Positions 16,694-25,277 of a DNA stretch of 64,000 nucleotides are shown one piece after another. Location of the stretch: assembly GCF_042652185.1 (NCBI RefSeq), contig NZ_JBHSIX010000003.1. One strand, 5' to 3'. The notes under the pieces are model-generated. The model did not search any database, was not told the origin of the DNA, and saw only the letters and a program-made list of their open reading frames with translations. The position numbers and the translations under genes were made by a program. How positions within the stretch are numbered: the first letter of the stretch is position 1; each line of letters starts with the position of its first letter. This DNA is from Actinacidiphila fildesensis. GTDB lineage: Bacteria > Actinomycetota > Actinomycetes > Streptomycetales > Streptomycetaceae.

Positions 16694-17224
16694 TCACCAG
16701 GTGAAGGCCGACGACTGGGCCGTCGTCGCCGTGCAGTAGACCGTCGCCACGGTGGGCGACGAGGTCACGATCTTCAGTGACCAGTTGGTGGCGCTCGGAG
16801 TCCCGGTCAGCACCAGCGAATCGGTGGTGTTGCCGGTCGCGATGGTGCCCGAACTCAGCGACAGCGGGCCCAGGGTGATCGGGTTGCCGCCGGACATCGC
16901 CGGGTTGAGCTTCGCGGAGAACTGCACCTCACTGGTGACGCCGCCGGCGGTCTTGTTGACCTTCAGCGTCGTCGTGATGCTGTTCGGGTTGGCGCTGGAG
17001 CCGACCGGCATCGTGATCGCGGTGGAAGTGAGTTTGATCTTCTTGACGCCGCCGGTGTCGGTGGCTGTCAGGGTGCCCAGTCCGCTGCCCCACGTACCGC
17101 AGTTGTAGGTGGCGGTCGCGGTGCCCGGGGCAACGGCGAACGACGAGGTGGACAGGGCGAGGGTCGCCGTGACCGCCCCGACCGTGCCGAGAACGGCCAG
17201 GCCGACCAGTCTGGAACGTGCCAT
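16694..17224 (-). CDS. Small secreted two-cysteine beta-sandwich-like protein
   Basis: The 176-residue protein has a signal peptide (basic MARSR, hydrophobic core, likely cleavage after SFA at residue 30). The mature part is Thr/Ser-rich and looks all-beta, with Cys42 at the start and Cys164 at the end positioned for a disulphide. It contains NWSLKI near the end, reminiscent of WxL motifs. I do not recognise a named family. The design resembles the N-terminal domain of the two large secreted proteins encoded next to it. GAAAGGAG precedes the ATG. It is transcribed divergently from the 544-residue protein gene. Confidence 0.75.
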   Translation of the reverse strand: MARSRLVGLAVLGTVGAVTATLALSTSSFAVAPGTATATYNCGTWGSGLGTLTATDTGGVKKIKLTSTAITMPVGSSANPNSITTTLKVNKTAGGVTSEVQFSAKLNPAMSGGNPITLGPLSLSSGTIATGNTTDSLVLTGTPSATNWSLKIVTSSPTVATVYCTATTAQSSAFTW

Positions 17225-17672
17225 GTGGTTGGTGCTCCTTTCGGTGGATGGAGCGCCGGGCGCATGCCGAATTCAAGGTTTCCCAACCAAAGAAGTATCG
17301 CCAGGGCATTACGTCCGTCGCTGTTCCGCCGCCCCATCGACGGGGGCGTGCGGTGCCGGGCCCGGCATACTGAGTCGTAGTGAAACCATGATCTCCAGAA
17401 CAGTCAACACATATGCGGGACAATTTTTCCGTGGCGTAAAGCGGAGGCTTCCGCAGTGTTTCCCGGTGATCGCTTCGAGTACTTCTCGACTTGTTCCTGA
17501 GATTGGCGGAGATCCCTTCCTTTGCTTCTCTTGACTTCTTCGGTCCTGGACCTCTCAATGTCCTGAATCATTCGACCGAGCCATCGCACTCCTGCCACTC
17601 CGGCTCCTCCCGGCGTCATGCCGTGCCGCCTCCGGTGAGGCCGGGGCGGTGGCCACCGTCACGAGGAGTCAG
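17225..17672. other. Divergent intergenic region between secreted protein genes
   Basis: About 450 bases hold no supported gene and are clearly less GC-rich than the surroundings (for example ACACATATGCGGGACAATTT around 17407). It must contain the promoters for both flanking secreted-protein genes. The forward side has the TTGACT...CTCTCAATG element described separately. Confidence 0.6.
17531..17561 (+). promoter_or_regulatory. Shared promoter-like element, copy 1
   Basis: TTGACT (17531-17536) and CCTCTCAATGT (17551-17561) recur with identical 20-base offset upstream of the paralogous gene at 19516. Read as a promoter it is TTGACT, 17-base spacer, CTCAAT. The distance to the GTG start is about 110 bases. 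Confidence 0.55.
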
Positions 17673-19307
17673 GTGTCCCGACAACGAAGATGCGTACCGC
17701 ACCGGTTGGCCGCGGGCGCGGCCGGGCTCGTCCTGGTGCTGACCGGCGGGGGAGCGGCCCAGGCCCTGATCGTTTCGCCCTCGGGAACGGTCGGCCCGGT
17801 GGTGCACTGTGTGCTGCCGCTCGGTCAGGGTGAGGCCACCGGGCCGCAGGACATGACCGTCGAACTCAGCCCGTCCACCGTGCTCCCGGGCGGCAAGGTG
17901 CACGCCAAGGTCACGCTCGGGCCGGGCCCCGCCCTCAGCCCGATCTCCATCACCCAGGTGCCGACCACGCCCAACCTCGACCTGGCCCTGTCCGGCGGCG
18001 CCACCGGGACCGTCACCGTCACTGGCCCCGAGGTGCCGGTGGACGTCGAGGCCGGAAAGCCCACGGTCATCCCGCCGTTCGAGGGCGACTTCTTCGTCCC
18101 GCAGAACGCCTCGGGCCCGGTCGACTTCACCCCGCTGCGCAATCTGACCAGGACCAAGGTGCTCGGCGGGACCTACGAGACCCCCTGCGACGTGGTCAGC
18201 GGCAGCGGCAGCATCGGCACGGTCGACGTGCAGGGCTCCGGCGGCACGCCGGCCAGCCTTGTCGCGCCGACCGGGGCGGTCCGGCCCAACACCCCGGTCG
18301 CGCTGACCGGTTCCGACTGGACACCGGGCGGCACCGCCGTCCCCTCGCTGTGCTCCGCCGCCGGCACCGGCTGCGACCCGGCGAAGTTCTCCGCGAACAC
18401 GCTGACCATCGGTTCCACCGGCGCGCTGGCCGGGACGGCGACCCTGGCCCCAGCCACCGACGTCCCGGACGGCGACTACCTGGTCAAGGTCAACGACGGC
18501 ACGAAGGAGGCCACCGCGCCGCTGACGGTCAAGGCCGTGGCGGCGGGCGAGCGGGAGTTCACGCTGTCGAGCGGCAGCGGACCGGTCGGCAGCGTCATCA
18601 CCATCACCGGCCGGAACTACCGGCCGGACCAGTGGATCAACATCGTCGGCCTCAACGCCGACGGCGCGACCCTGGACGACACCGCCGTCTATCCGCAGAG
18701 CACTCCGGACGGCACGTTCTCCACCGAGTTCACCGTCAGCGACCCCACCCTGGTCGCGGTCCAGGCGGACGAGGGCGGCGACCCGGCGACCGTCAGAACG
18801 CAGCCGTTCACCGTCACCACCGGCGGCGGAGGCGGCACCACCACCGGCAGTCAGACACTGCGGACCGCGGTGGTGCCGGGCCTGCTGTCGATGACCCAGG
18901 CGGGCGACACCGTCCAGTTCGGGTCGGTCCAGCTCGACGGTGACCCGCACACGTTGAACAGCGCGCTGAACAAGGTCACGGTGCACGACGCCCGCGGCGT
19001 CAACACGGGCTGGTCGCTGACCGGCACCATGACCGCCTTCACCAGCGGCTCCGGAGCCACCATCCCGGCCGACGCGGTCGGCTGGGTGCCGGTGTGCACG
19101 GCGCAGCCGGGCAGTGTCGGCACTCCGGTGGCGGGCTCGCCCGCGCAGCTGGGCAGCGCGGCCGCGACGTTGTGCGGTCTCGCGCCCGACGGGTCCCGCC
19201 AGTTCACCGGCGGGAACTTCGACGCCGACGCTGCTCTCACGCTCCAGGTCCCGGGGACGGCCCGGCCGGGCGACTACAGCGCGACGCTCACGCTGACGCT
19301 GTTGTGA
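17673..19307 (+). CDS. Secreted modular protein with C-terminal WxL-like domain
   Basis: The 544-residue protein has a signal peptide (cleavage near AQA, residue 31). Domain 1 (about 40-185) has Cys46 and Cys172 and starts HCVLPLGQGEATGPQ. Domain 2 (about 190-290) holds the WTPGGTAVPSLC and GCDPAKF type repeat, domain 3 (about 293-380) the GPVGSVITITG Ig-like repeat. The last 150 residues contain GVNTGWSLTG and end YSATLTLTLL, the layout of a WxL cell-wall-binding domain. I choose the GTG at 17673, after CGAGGAGTCAG, because the paralogue at 19516 starts the same way. A GTG at 17649 is possible. Function unknown; cell-surface structural or binding role inferred. Confidence 0.8.
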   Translation: MSRQRRCVPHRLAAGAAGLVLVLTGGGAAQALIVSPSGTVGPVVHCVLPLGQGEATGPQDMTVELSPSTVLPGGKVHAKVTLGPGPALSPISITQVPTTPNLDLALSGGATGTVTVTGPEVPVDVEAGKPTVIPPFEGDFFVPQNASGPVDFTPLRNLTRTKVLGGTYETPCDVVSGSGSIGTVDVQGSGGTPASLVAPTGAVRPNTPVALTGSDWTPGGTAVPSLCSAAGTGCDPAKFSANTLTIGSTGALAGTATLAPATDVPDGDYLVKVNDGTKEATAPLTVKAVAAGEREFTLSSGSGPVGSVITITGRNYRPDQWINIVGLNADGATLDDTAVYPQSTPDGTFSTEFTVSDPTLVAVQADEGGDPATVRTQPFTVTTGGGGGTTTGSQTLRTAVVPGLLSMTQAGDTVQFGSVQLDGDPHTLNSALNKVTVHDARGVNTGWSLTGTMTAFTSGSGATIPADAVGWVPVCTAQPGSVGTPVAGSPAQLGSAAATLCGLAPDGSRQFTGGNFDADAALTLQVPGTARPGDYSATLTLTLL

Positions 19308-19335
19308 ACCGAGCTCCGAATTGATCGTTCCGCTG

Positions 19336-19379
19336 GACTTCCGGCCGGTACCCGCAGCTTCGGGTACCGGCCGGAAGTC
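19336..19379. terminator. Terminator after the WxL-like protein gene
   Basis: A perfect 19-bp stem (19336-19354 with 19361-19379) has the loop CAGCTT. It separates the two paralogous genes into distinct transcription units. Confidence 0.9.
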
Positions 19380-19429
19380 TATTCAGGAAACAAGATCTGA
19401 CGCCTCATCAGGTACTTCTCCGGCGCCTA

Positions 19430-19460
19430 TTGACTTATGAAGGTCACACCCTCTCAATGT
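19430..19460 (+). promoter_or_regulatory. Shared promoter-like element, copy 2
   Basis: TTGACT (19430-19435) and CCTCTCAATGT (19450-19460) repeat the element at 17531-17561 with the same spacing, 56 bases before the GTG start of the paralogue. The bases between the boxes differ, which argues for selected promoter elements and not simple recent duplication. Confidence 0.55.
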
Positions 19461-19515
19461 GCCGTGAATTAGCGGAATGACATCCCCCGATCTTGTTTCG
19501 AAGAATGGGAGTCAC

Positions 19516-21507
19516 GTGTTCTTGCGACCAGGACCATTGGCACATCGATTGATGTCAGGATCTGCGGCACTCGCCCTCGCTCTGACCGGAGCCGGACTGG
19601 CTCTCGCACCGGCCGCCCACGCCGGGACGATCACTCCCACGGTGCACTGTTCGCTGCCGGCCGGCCAGGGTGAGGCGACCGGCCCGCAGACCATGACCGT
19701 CGACCTCACCCCCTCCGTCGTCGACCCCGGCGGCAGCGTGCACGCCAAGGTCACCCTCGGCGGGAGCCCGGCGACCAGCGGTATCGCGTTGAGCAATGTG
19801 CCGACCACCCCCAGCATCGACCTCGCCATGTCCGGCGGTGCCACGGGCACCGTCACCGTCCGCGGCCCCGAGATCACCATGGACATCCCCGCCAACACGC
19901 CGATTCTGATCCCGCCCTACGAGGGCGACTTCCTCATCCCGGTCAACGCCGCCGGACCGATCACGTTCAGCGTGGTCCGCACCCTGACCCAGACCAAGGT
20001 GCTCGGCGGTACCTACCAGACCCCCTGCGACGTCACCGCGAACGGCGGCAGCGTCGGCACGGTGACCGCCCAGGGCACCGCCGGCGTCCCGGCCACCCTC
20101 CACGCGCCCGCCACGCCCGTCCGCCCCAGCACCCCGGTGGCGCTCACCGGTGACCTGTGGACGCCCGGCGGCACCCCCGTCGCGTCGCTGTGCGACACCG
20201 CGGGCGGCGGCTGCGACCCGGCGAAGTTCGCCTCCAGCACCCTGGCGATCGGCGCCAACAAGCAGCTGACGGGCTCCGCGACGCTCTCCGACGCCAACTC
20301 GGTGCCGGACGGCAATTACCTCGTCAAGGTCAACGACGGGACCAAGGAGGCCACCGCGCCGCTGACGGTCAAGGCCTTCGTGCCCACCGGCCCACGGGCG
20401 TTCACGCTCTCGCGGAGCCAGGGCCCGGTCGGCAGCGTCATCACCGTCTCCGGCACCAACTACCGGCAGGACCAGTGGATCAACACCGTCGGCCTCGACG
20501 CCGACGGGCAGACCCTGGACGACACCGCGGTGTACGTGCAGACCACCGCCGACGGCACCTTCTCGGTGGACTTCACCGTCAGTGACCCGGCGCTGGCCGC
20601 CGTACGGACCGACGAGGCCGGCGACCCCGCCACCACGCTCACCCGGTCGTTCACCGTCGTGGCGGCCGCCGCCACGCTCGGCACGGGCACCGGCAAGGTC
20701 AAGCCCGGCGGGACCGTCACCGTCTCCGGAACCGGCTGGCCGGCCGGCACCGCCGCGACCGCCTCGCTGTGCAACGCCGACGGCACCGGCTGCGCCGCGA
20801 GCCGCATCGCCGCGAAGTCCCTGACGATCGCCGCCGACGGGACCCTGCACGGGACGGTCACCGTCGCGTCCTCGGTCGCCCAGGCCGCCTATCTGCTCAG
20901 GGTCGAGGCGGGCGGGGTCTCGCAGACCGGGGCCCTGACGGTGGCGAAGTACTTCATCGTCCTCAGCCCCTCCAGCGGCCCCAAGGGCACCCAGGTGACC
21001 GTCGTCGGCCAGGGCTTCGCCCCGGTCTGCACGGTGGTGATCTCCGGGCTGAAGGCGAACGGGTCGCAGACCTCCGACATCCCCAGGACCAAGGTCGTCG
21101 GCCTCGACGGCGCGTTCTCCCAGACCTTCACGGTCAAGGACGCCGCCACGGTCGCCCTCCAGGTCAAGGAGGTGCTGGTCAATCCGCGGATCGCGATGGC
21201 CGTCTTCACCGTCGACGACAGCATCCCGCCGCCCTCCGCCGGCTTCGCGCTCTCCCCGGACTCCGGCCCGCTCGGCACTGTGGTCCAGGTCACAGGCCAG
21301 GGCTTCGCGCCGGTCGCCACGGTGGCGGTGACCGGACGCCGGGCGGACGGCTCGCAGACGTCCGACGGTTCCGTCCTCCGCGTCATCGGCCTGGACGGCA
21401 GCTACGCGCTCAACTTCACGGTGCACGACCCGACGACCGTCGCCCTCAAGGCCTGTGAGGTGCTCGTCGACGGCAGAACCGTGCAGCGCACCTTCACCGT
21501 GACCTGA
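19516..21507 (+). CDS. Secreted modular protein with Ig-like repeats, paralogue of the WxL-like protein
   Basis: The 663-residue protein has a signal peptide (cleavage near AHA, residue 36). Its first domain (HCSLPAGQGEATGPQ onward, two cysteines) and the next two domains are clearly homologous to those of the upstream protein. In place of a WxL-like end it continues with a second WPAGTAATASLC repeat and two further Ig/IPT-like repeats, GPKGTQVTVVGQGF and GPLGTVVQVTGQGF. The GTG at 19516, after GGGAGTCAC, mirrors the upstream gene; an ATG at 19477 is in frame. No LPXTG or transmembrane anchor is visible. A surface adhesin-like or coat role is inferred only from architecture. Confidence 0.8.
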   Translation: MFLRPGPLAHRLMSGSAALALALTGAGLALAPAAHAGTITPTVHCSLPAGQGEATGPQTMTVDLTPSVVDPGGSVHAKVTLGGSPATSGIALSNVPTTPSIDLAMSGGATGTVTVRGPEITMDIPANTPILIPPYEGDFLIPVNAAGPITFSVVRTLTQTKVLGGTYQTPCDVTANGGSVGTVTAQGTAGVPATLHAPATPVRPSTPVALTGDLWTPGGTPVASLCDTAGGGCDPAKFASSTLAIGANKQLTGSATLSDANSVPDGNYLVKVNDGTKEATAPLTVKAFVPTGPRAFTLSRSQGPVGSVITVSGTNYRQDQWINTVGLDADGQTLDDTAVYVQTTADGTFSVDFTVSDPALAAVRTDEAGDPATTLTRSFTVVAAAATLGTGTGKVKPGGTVTVSGTGWPAGTAATASLCNADGTGCAASRIAAKSLTIAADGTLHGTVTVASSVAQAAYLLRVEAGGVSQTGALTVAKYFIVLSPSSGPKGTQVTVVGQGFAPVCTVVISGLKANGSQTSDIPRTKVVGLDGAFSQTFTVKDAATVALQVKEVLVNPRIAMAVFTVDDSIPPPSAGFALSPDSGPLGTVVQVTGQGFAPVATVAVTGRRADGSQTSDGSVLRVIGLDGSYALNFTVHDPTTVALKACEVLVDGRTVQRTFTVT

Positions 21508-21538
21508 CGGGAGGGGTGCGGAGGAACGGAAGAACCGC

Positions 21539-21574
21539 AGGCGGCGCGGCCCCGGAACCGGGACCGCGCCGCCT
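21539..21574. terminator. Terminator after the Ig-repeat protein gene
   Basis: A 17-bp stem with one mismatch (21539-21555 with 21558-21574) around AA is followed by TCGTCAT. Confidence 0.85.
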
Positions 21575-21819
21575 TCGTCATAGGCCCGTGAGCTTAAAGA
21601 GCGGGTCAGGAGTTTTCCTCGGTGTGACCGCATTGTGGACGACCCCTTCCGCTCAGCGGTACTCGGTCGCTACCGTGCCCGTCACGCACGCGCCGTGGCA
21701 GAGCAGCCGCGGAGCGCAGCCGGTACCACCGCGACCGGCGGCCTCTCCGCGCGCTGCCGCGGGACCGGCAGTGCGTCCCGCCGTGAGATGAGCCGCCACT
21801 CATATGAGGAGGGGGCGTC
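21575..21819. other. Intergenic region before the IclR regulator gene
   Basis: No gene is supported here. It should contain the IclR-family gene's promoter and operator; candidate promoter-like bases are TTGTGGACGA near 21632. Nothing else stands out. Confidence 0.4.
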
Positions 21820-22512
21820 GTGACCGCGGAGACATCTCAGACGCTCGACAGAGGACTGCGGGTCCTCAAGCTATTGGCCGACACCGACCACGGGCTCACC
21901 GTTACCGAGCTCGCCACCAAGCTGGGGGTCAACCGCACCGTCGTCTACCGCCTGCTGGCCACCCTGGAGCAGCACGCACTGGTACGGCGTGACCTCGGCG
22001 GGCGGGCCCGCGTCGGGCTCGGCGTGCTGGGGCTCGCCCACCAGGTGCATCCGCTGCTGCGGGAGGCGGCACTGCCGGCCCTGAGGTCACTCGCCGAGGA
22101 CATCGGTGCCACCGCGCACCTGACCCTCGTCGACGGCAGCGAGGCGCTGGCCGTGGCGGTGGTCGAACCGACCTGGACCGACTACCACGTCGCCTACCGC
22201 ACCGGTTTCCGGCATCCGCTGGACCGGGGCGCGGCGGGCCGGGCCATCCTGGCCGGCCGCGGCGTCCTGCCGCACGCACCCGGGCAGGAACAGAACGGCG
22301 CCGAGCCGGGGGAGGGGCGGACCGAGCCGGTCCGCTACGTCCTCACCCACGGCGAACTGGAGGCCGGCGCCAGCGGCGCCGCCGCCCCGCTCATCGGGGT
22401 GACCGGTATAGAGGGCAGCGTGGGCGTGGTGATGCTCGCCGAGGCGGTGCCCGAGCGGGTCGGCCCCAGGGTGGTGGAGGCGGCCACGGAGGTCGCCGAC
22501 GCGCTGCGCTAG
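21820..22512 (+). CDS. IclR-family transcriptional regulator
   Basis: The 230-residue protein has an N-terminal winged helix (TLDRGLRVLKLLAD, LTVTELATKLGVNRTVVYRLLATL) and a C-terminal IclR effector domain with LVDGSEALAVAVV and HPLDRGAAGRAILAGR. The effector is unknown. GTG start at 20 kb-scale gap from other regulators is set by the strong GAGGAGGGGG ribosome binding site. No catabolic genes are adjacent, so the target cannot be inferred. A terminator hairpin follows. Confidence 0.9.
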   Translation: MTAETSQTLDRGLRVLKLLADTDHGLTVTELATKLGVNRTVVYRLLATLEQHALVRRDLGGRARVGLGVLGLAHQVHPLLREAALPALRSLAEDIGATAHLTLVDGSEALAVAVVEPTWTDYHVAYRTGFRHPLDRGAAGRAILAGRGVLPHAPGQEQNGAEPGEGRTEPVRYVLTHGELEAGASGAAAPLIGVTGIEGSVGVVMLAEAVPERVGPRVVEAATEVADALR

Positions 22513-22536
22513 GCCACGGTCCGCCGCGTGGCGGAC

Positions 22537-22559
22537 GGGGCACCCGGCCGGGGTGCCCC
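22537..22559. terminator. Terminator after the IclR gene
   Basis: A 9-bp perfect stem (22537-22545 with 22551-22559) has a 5-base GC loop. Confidence 0.7.
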
Positions 22560-22590
22560 GCCCGTCACGGCGGTGGACTACATTCTCTGC

Positions 22591-23379
22591 ATGCCCGCAG
22601 TCTCCCGCCGTGCCCGAGTCCTTGCCCTTTGCGCGATGCTGGTGGCAGCGCTGCTGGCCGTCGCGGCGCTCGCCCCGCTCCCGGTGTCGATCGTGGTGCC
22701 CGGGATGACGGCGGACGTGCTCGGCGCGGACAAGGGCCGTCAGGTGATCACCGTCACCGGCACTCCGACCCGGACCACCAGCGGGCAGCTGCGGATGACC
22801 ACGATCGCCGCGACCCAGCCGGACGCGTCGGTCCACCTCCCCGATGTGCTCAGGGCCTGGTTCGCGACCGACCAGGCGGCGATGCCGCGCGGCGCGGTCT
22901 ATCCCGGCGGCGGCTCGGTCCAGGAGATCGAGCAGCACAACGCACAGGAGATGACCGACTCGCAGGACGCGGCGACCGGGGCGGCGCTCAGGCACCTCGG
23001 GCTGTCCCCCGCGAAGGTCAAGGTCGAGCTGCACCTCGCGGACGTCGGCGGACCGAGCGCCGGGCTGATGTTCAGCCTCGGCATCATCGACAAGATCGAC
23101 GGGAACGGCCGCGGTGGTGACCTGACCGGTGGCCGCACCGTCGCCGGTACCGGCACCATCACCGCCGACGGCAAGGTCGGCGCGGTCGGCGGCGTACCGC
23201 TGAAGGAGCGGGCCGCCAAGCGCGACGGCGCCACCGTCTTCCTGGTCCCCAAGGGCGAGTGCTCCGACGCCGCCGCCGAGCTGCCCGCCGGGCTCCGGCT
23301 GGTGCCGGTCACCGACCTGGAGGGCGCCCTGGCGGCCCTGGCCGCGATCAACACCGGCGGCAGGGTCCCCAGCTGCTGA
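22591..23379 (+). CDS. Membrane-anchored Lon-like (S16) serine protease
   Basis: The 262-residue protein has an N-terminal signal anchor (VLALCAMLVAALLAVAALAP) and a C-terminal S16 protease domain with the Ser-Lys dyad: Ser156 in GGPSAGLMFSLG and Lys205 in GVPLKERAAK. This is the YlbL type without AAA ATPase; the middle region may be a degenerate PDZ-like segment. The active site would face outside the membrane. ATG at 22591 has no ribosome binding site and an AT-rich TACATTCT 12 bases upstream, so it may be leaderless. Substrates are unknown. Confidence 0.88.
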   Translation: MPAVSRRARVLALCAMLVAALLAVAALAPLPVSIVVPGMTADVLGADKGRQVITVTGTPTRTTSGQLRMTTIAATQPDASVHLPDVLRAWFATDQAAMPRGAVYPGGGSVQEIEQHNAQEMTDSQDAATGAALRHLGLSPAKVKVELHLADVGGPSAGLMFSLGIIDKIDGNGRGGDLTGGRTVAGTGTITADGKVGAVGGVPLKERAAKRDGATVFLVPKGECSDAAAELPAGLRLVPVTDLEGALAALAAINTGGRVPSC

Positions 23380-23388
23380 CCTCCTGCT

Positions 23389-23408
23389 GACCCACGGATC
23401 CGTGGGTC
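23389..23408. terminator. Short palindrome between convergent genes
   Basis: GACCCACGGATCCGTGGGTC is a perfect 20-base palindrome between the S16 protease gene and the reverse-strand ABC transporter operon; probably a bidirectional terminator. Confidence 0.55.
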
Positions 23409-23415
23409 GGGCCGC

Positions 23416-24396
23416 TCAGCCCTTCTTGATGAAGCCCTCCTGGATCATCCAGTCCTTGGCGACGTCGTGCGGGTCCTGGCCGTCCACGTCCACCAGCGCG
23501 TTCAGCTGCTGGGCGATCTGTGTCGTCAGCCGCTTGCTGATGGGGTCCAGCAGTCCGGCGATGGCCGGGTACTTGTGGAAGGTCTTGCTGTTGAGCTCGG
23601 GCGCCGCGTTGTAGTTCGGGAAGAAGTGCTTGTTGTCCGCCATCGTGTCCAGGTCCATGGCCTTGATCCGCCCGTCGGTGGTGAAGGCCTCACCGAGCAG
23701 GCAGGTGCCCTTGGCCACCTGGGTGTAGACGATGCCGGCGTCCATCTTCTGGATGTTGGAGGCCGGGATGTGCATCCCGTACGCCTTCTCCATGCCGAGC
23801 AGCCCGTCGTCCCGCGAGGCGAACTCGTTCTCCACGCACACGGTCACCGCCGAGGGGTCGGAGTTCGAGAGGGCGGCAACGTCGGAGAGCGTCTTGAGGT
23901 GGTACTTGGCGTTGTTCGCCTGGTTGATGGCGAGCGTGTACGTGTTGTCGAGGGAGGACGGCGGCAGCCAGGTGACGCCGTTCCTGACGTCCTCGTCGCG
24001 CACCGCCCGCCACTGCGCCAGCGGGTCGGTGATCGGCTTGTCGTGGCCGAGATAGGTGATCCAGGCGGTGCCGGTGTACTCGTACATCGCGTCCGCCTCA
24101 CCGGACTTGATGGCCTCGCGGGCACCGATCGACCCCTGGATGTTGGTGCGGTCCAGCACCTCGGCGCCCGCAGCCTTGAAGGCCAGGCCGATCATCGAGC
24201 CGAGGATGATCTGCTCGCTGAAGTTCTTCGAGGTGACGATGAGCGAGGCGCCCTTGAGGGGCAGTCCCTGGCCGATGGAACCCGGGACCACGTCGTCCAC
24301 CAGGGGGCTGCCGCTCTTGAGGCCGCAACCGCTGAGCGCGGCCGTCGCGACGAGCAGCCCGCAGCCCGCCGTCGCCAGGGTGCGTCCGTACCTCAT
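23416..24396 (-). CDS. Glycine betaine/choline ABC transporter substrate-binding lipoprotein
   Basis: The 326-residue protein has a lipoprotein signal with lipobox ALSGC and belongs to the OpuAC/ProX-type binding proteins for quaternary amines: IVTSKNFSEQIILG, ADAMYEYTGTAWITYLG and KGTCLLGEAFTTDGRI are family segments. It delivers osmoprotectants or choline to the permeases. It is the last gene of a four-gene operon; its ATG overlaps the stop of the preceding permease gene (ATGA). Substrate is inferred from family. Confidence 0.92.
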   Translation of the reverse strand: MRYGRTLATAGCGLLVATAALSGCGLKSGSPLVDDVVPGSIGQGLPLKGASLIVTSKNFSEQIILGSMIGLAFKAAGAEVLDRTNIQGSIGAREAIKSGEADAMYEYTGTAWITYLGHDKPITDPLAQWRAVRDEDVRNGVTWLPPSSLDNTYTLAINQANNAKYHLKTLSDVAALSNSDPSAVTVCVENEFASRDDGLLGMEKAYGMHIPASNIQKMDAGIVYTQVAKGTCLLGEAFTTDGRIKAMDLDTMADNKHFFPNYNAAPELNSKTFHKYPAIAGLLDPISKRLTTQIAQQLNALVDVDGQDPHDVAKDWMIQEGFIKKG

Positions 24397-25277
24397 GACC
24401 CCACCTCCAGGCCGCGCGGCCGCATCAGCTGTTCGGCGACCGAGGCGATCCAGTCCACGGCCAGCGCCAGCAGCACCGTCAGGATGGAGCCGAGCACCAG
24501 CACCGGCATCCGCTGGGTCTGGATGCCGGTGGTGATCAGGTCGCCGAGGCCGCCACCACCGCCGAAGGTGGCCAGCGTGGACGTGCCGACGTTGAGGACC
24601 AGCGCGGTGCGCACTCCGGCCAGGATCAGCGGTACGGCGAGCGGCAGTTCCACCTTGGACAGGACGCCGACCGCCGACATCCCGATGCCGCGCGCCGACT
24701 CGACGAGCGTCGGGTCGATGCTCCGCAGACCGGCCATGGTGTTGGACAGCACCGGCAGCACGGCGTAGGCCACCATGCCGATGATCGCGGTGCGCGGACC
24801 GATGCCCAGCCAGATGACGAGCAGCGCCAGCAGACCGATCGCCGGGGTCGCCTGGCCGATGTTGGCCAGCGCGGTGACGAACGGGGTGGCCTTGCGCAAC
24901 TGCCGCCGGGTCAGCGCGATGCCGACCGGGATGGCGATGATCAGCACCCAGAACGTGGAGTACGCGGTGAGCTTGACGCTCTGCCAGAACCGCAGCTGGA
25001 CGGTGTCGCCGGCCAGCGCGTTGTGCGCGATCGAGTCGAGGTCGGCGTTGCTGATCCACAGATAGGTGGCGCCCAGCGCGGCGCCCAGCACCAGCGGGGT
25101 GATCACCAGCTTGGGCCAGCGCAGCCGGCGCTCGGGCGCCTCGTGCGGCAGCGGACCGGTGCCCGTCCCGACGGCCCCGGCCACCCCGTCGTCCTCGGCC
25201 GCCTCCGGGTCGTCACGGAAGGCCCGCCCGCGCACCTCGTGCTCGCCCGGCGGGCGTTCGGGGCGGCGCGCGCTCAT
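24393..25277 (-). CDS. ABC transporter permease, quaternary amine type
   Basis: The 294-residue protein has a charged 45-residue N-terminal extension and then about six membrane segments with the binding-protein-dependent permease loop, including ANIGQATPAIGLLAL and GLRSIDPTLVESARGIGMS (EAA-type loop). Its ATG at 25277 overlaps the stop of the ATPase gene (ATGA). With the other permease it would form a heterodimeric channel for glycine betaine, choline or similar compounds. Confidence 0.92.
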   Translation of the reverse strand: MSARRPERPPGEHEVRGRAFRDDPEAAEDDGVAGAVGTGTGPLPHEAPERRLRWPKLVITPLVLGAALGATYLWISNADLDSIAHNALAGDTVQLRFWQSVKLTAYSTFWVLIIAIPVGIALTRRQLRKATPFVTALANIGQATPAIGLLALLVIWLGIGPRTAIIGMVAYAVLPVLSNTMAGLRSIDPTLVESARGIGMSAVGVLSKVELPLAVPLILAGVRTALVLNVGTSTLATFGGGGGLGDLITTGIQTQRMPVLVLGSILTVLLALAVDWIASVAEQLMRPRGLEVGS

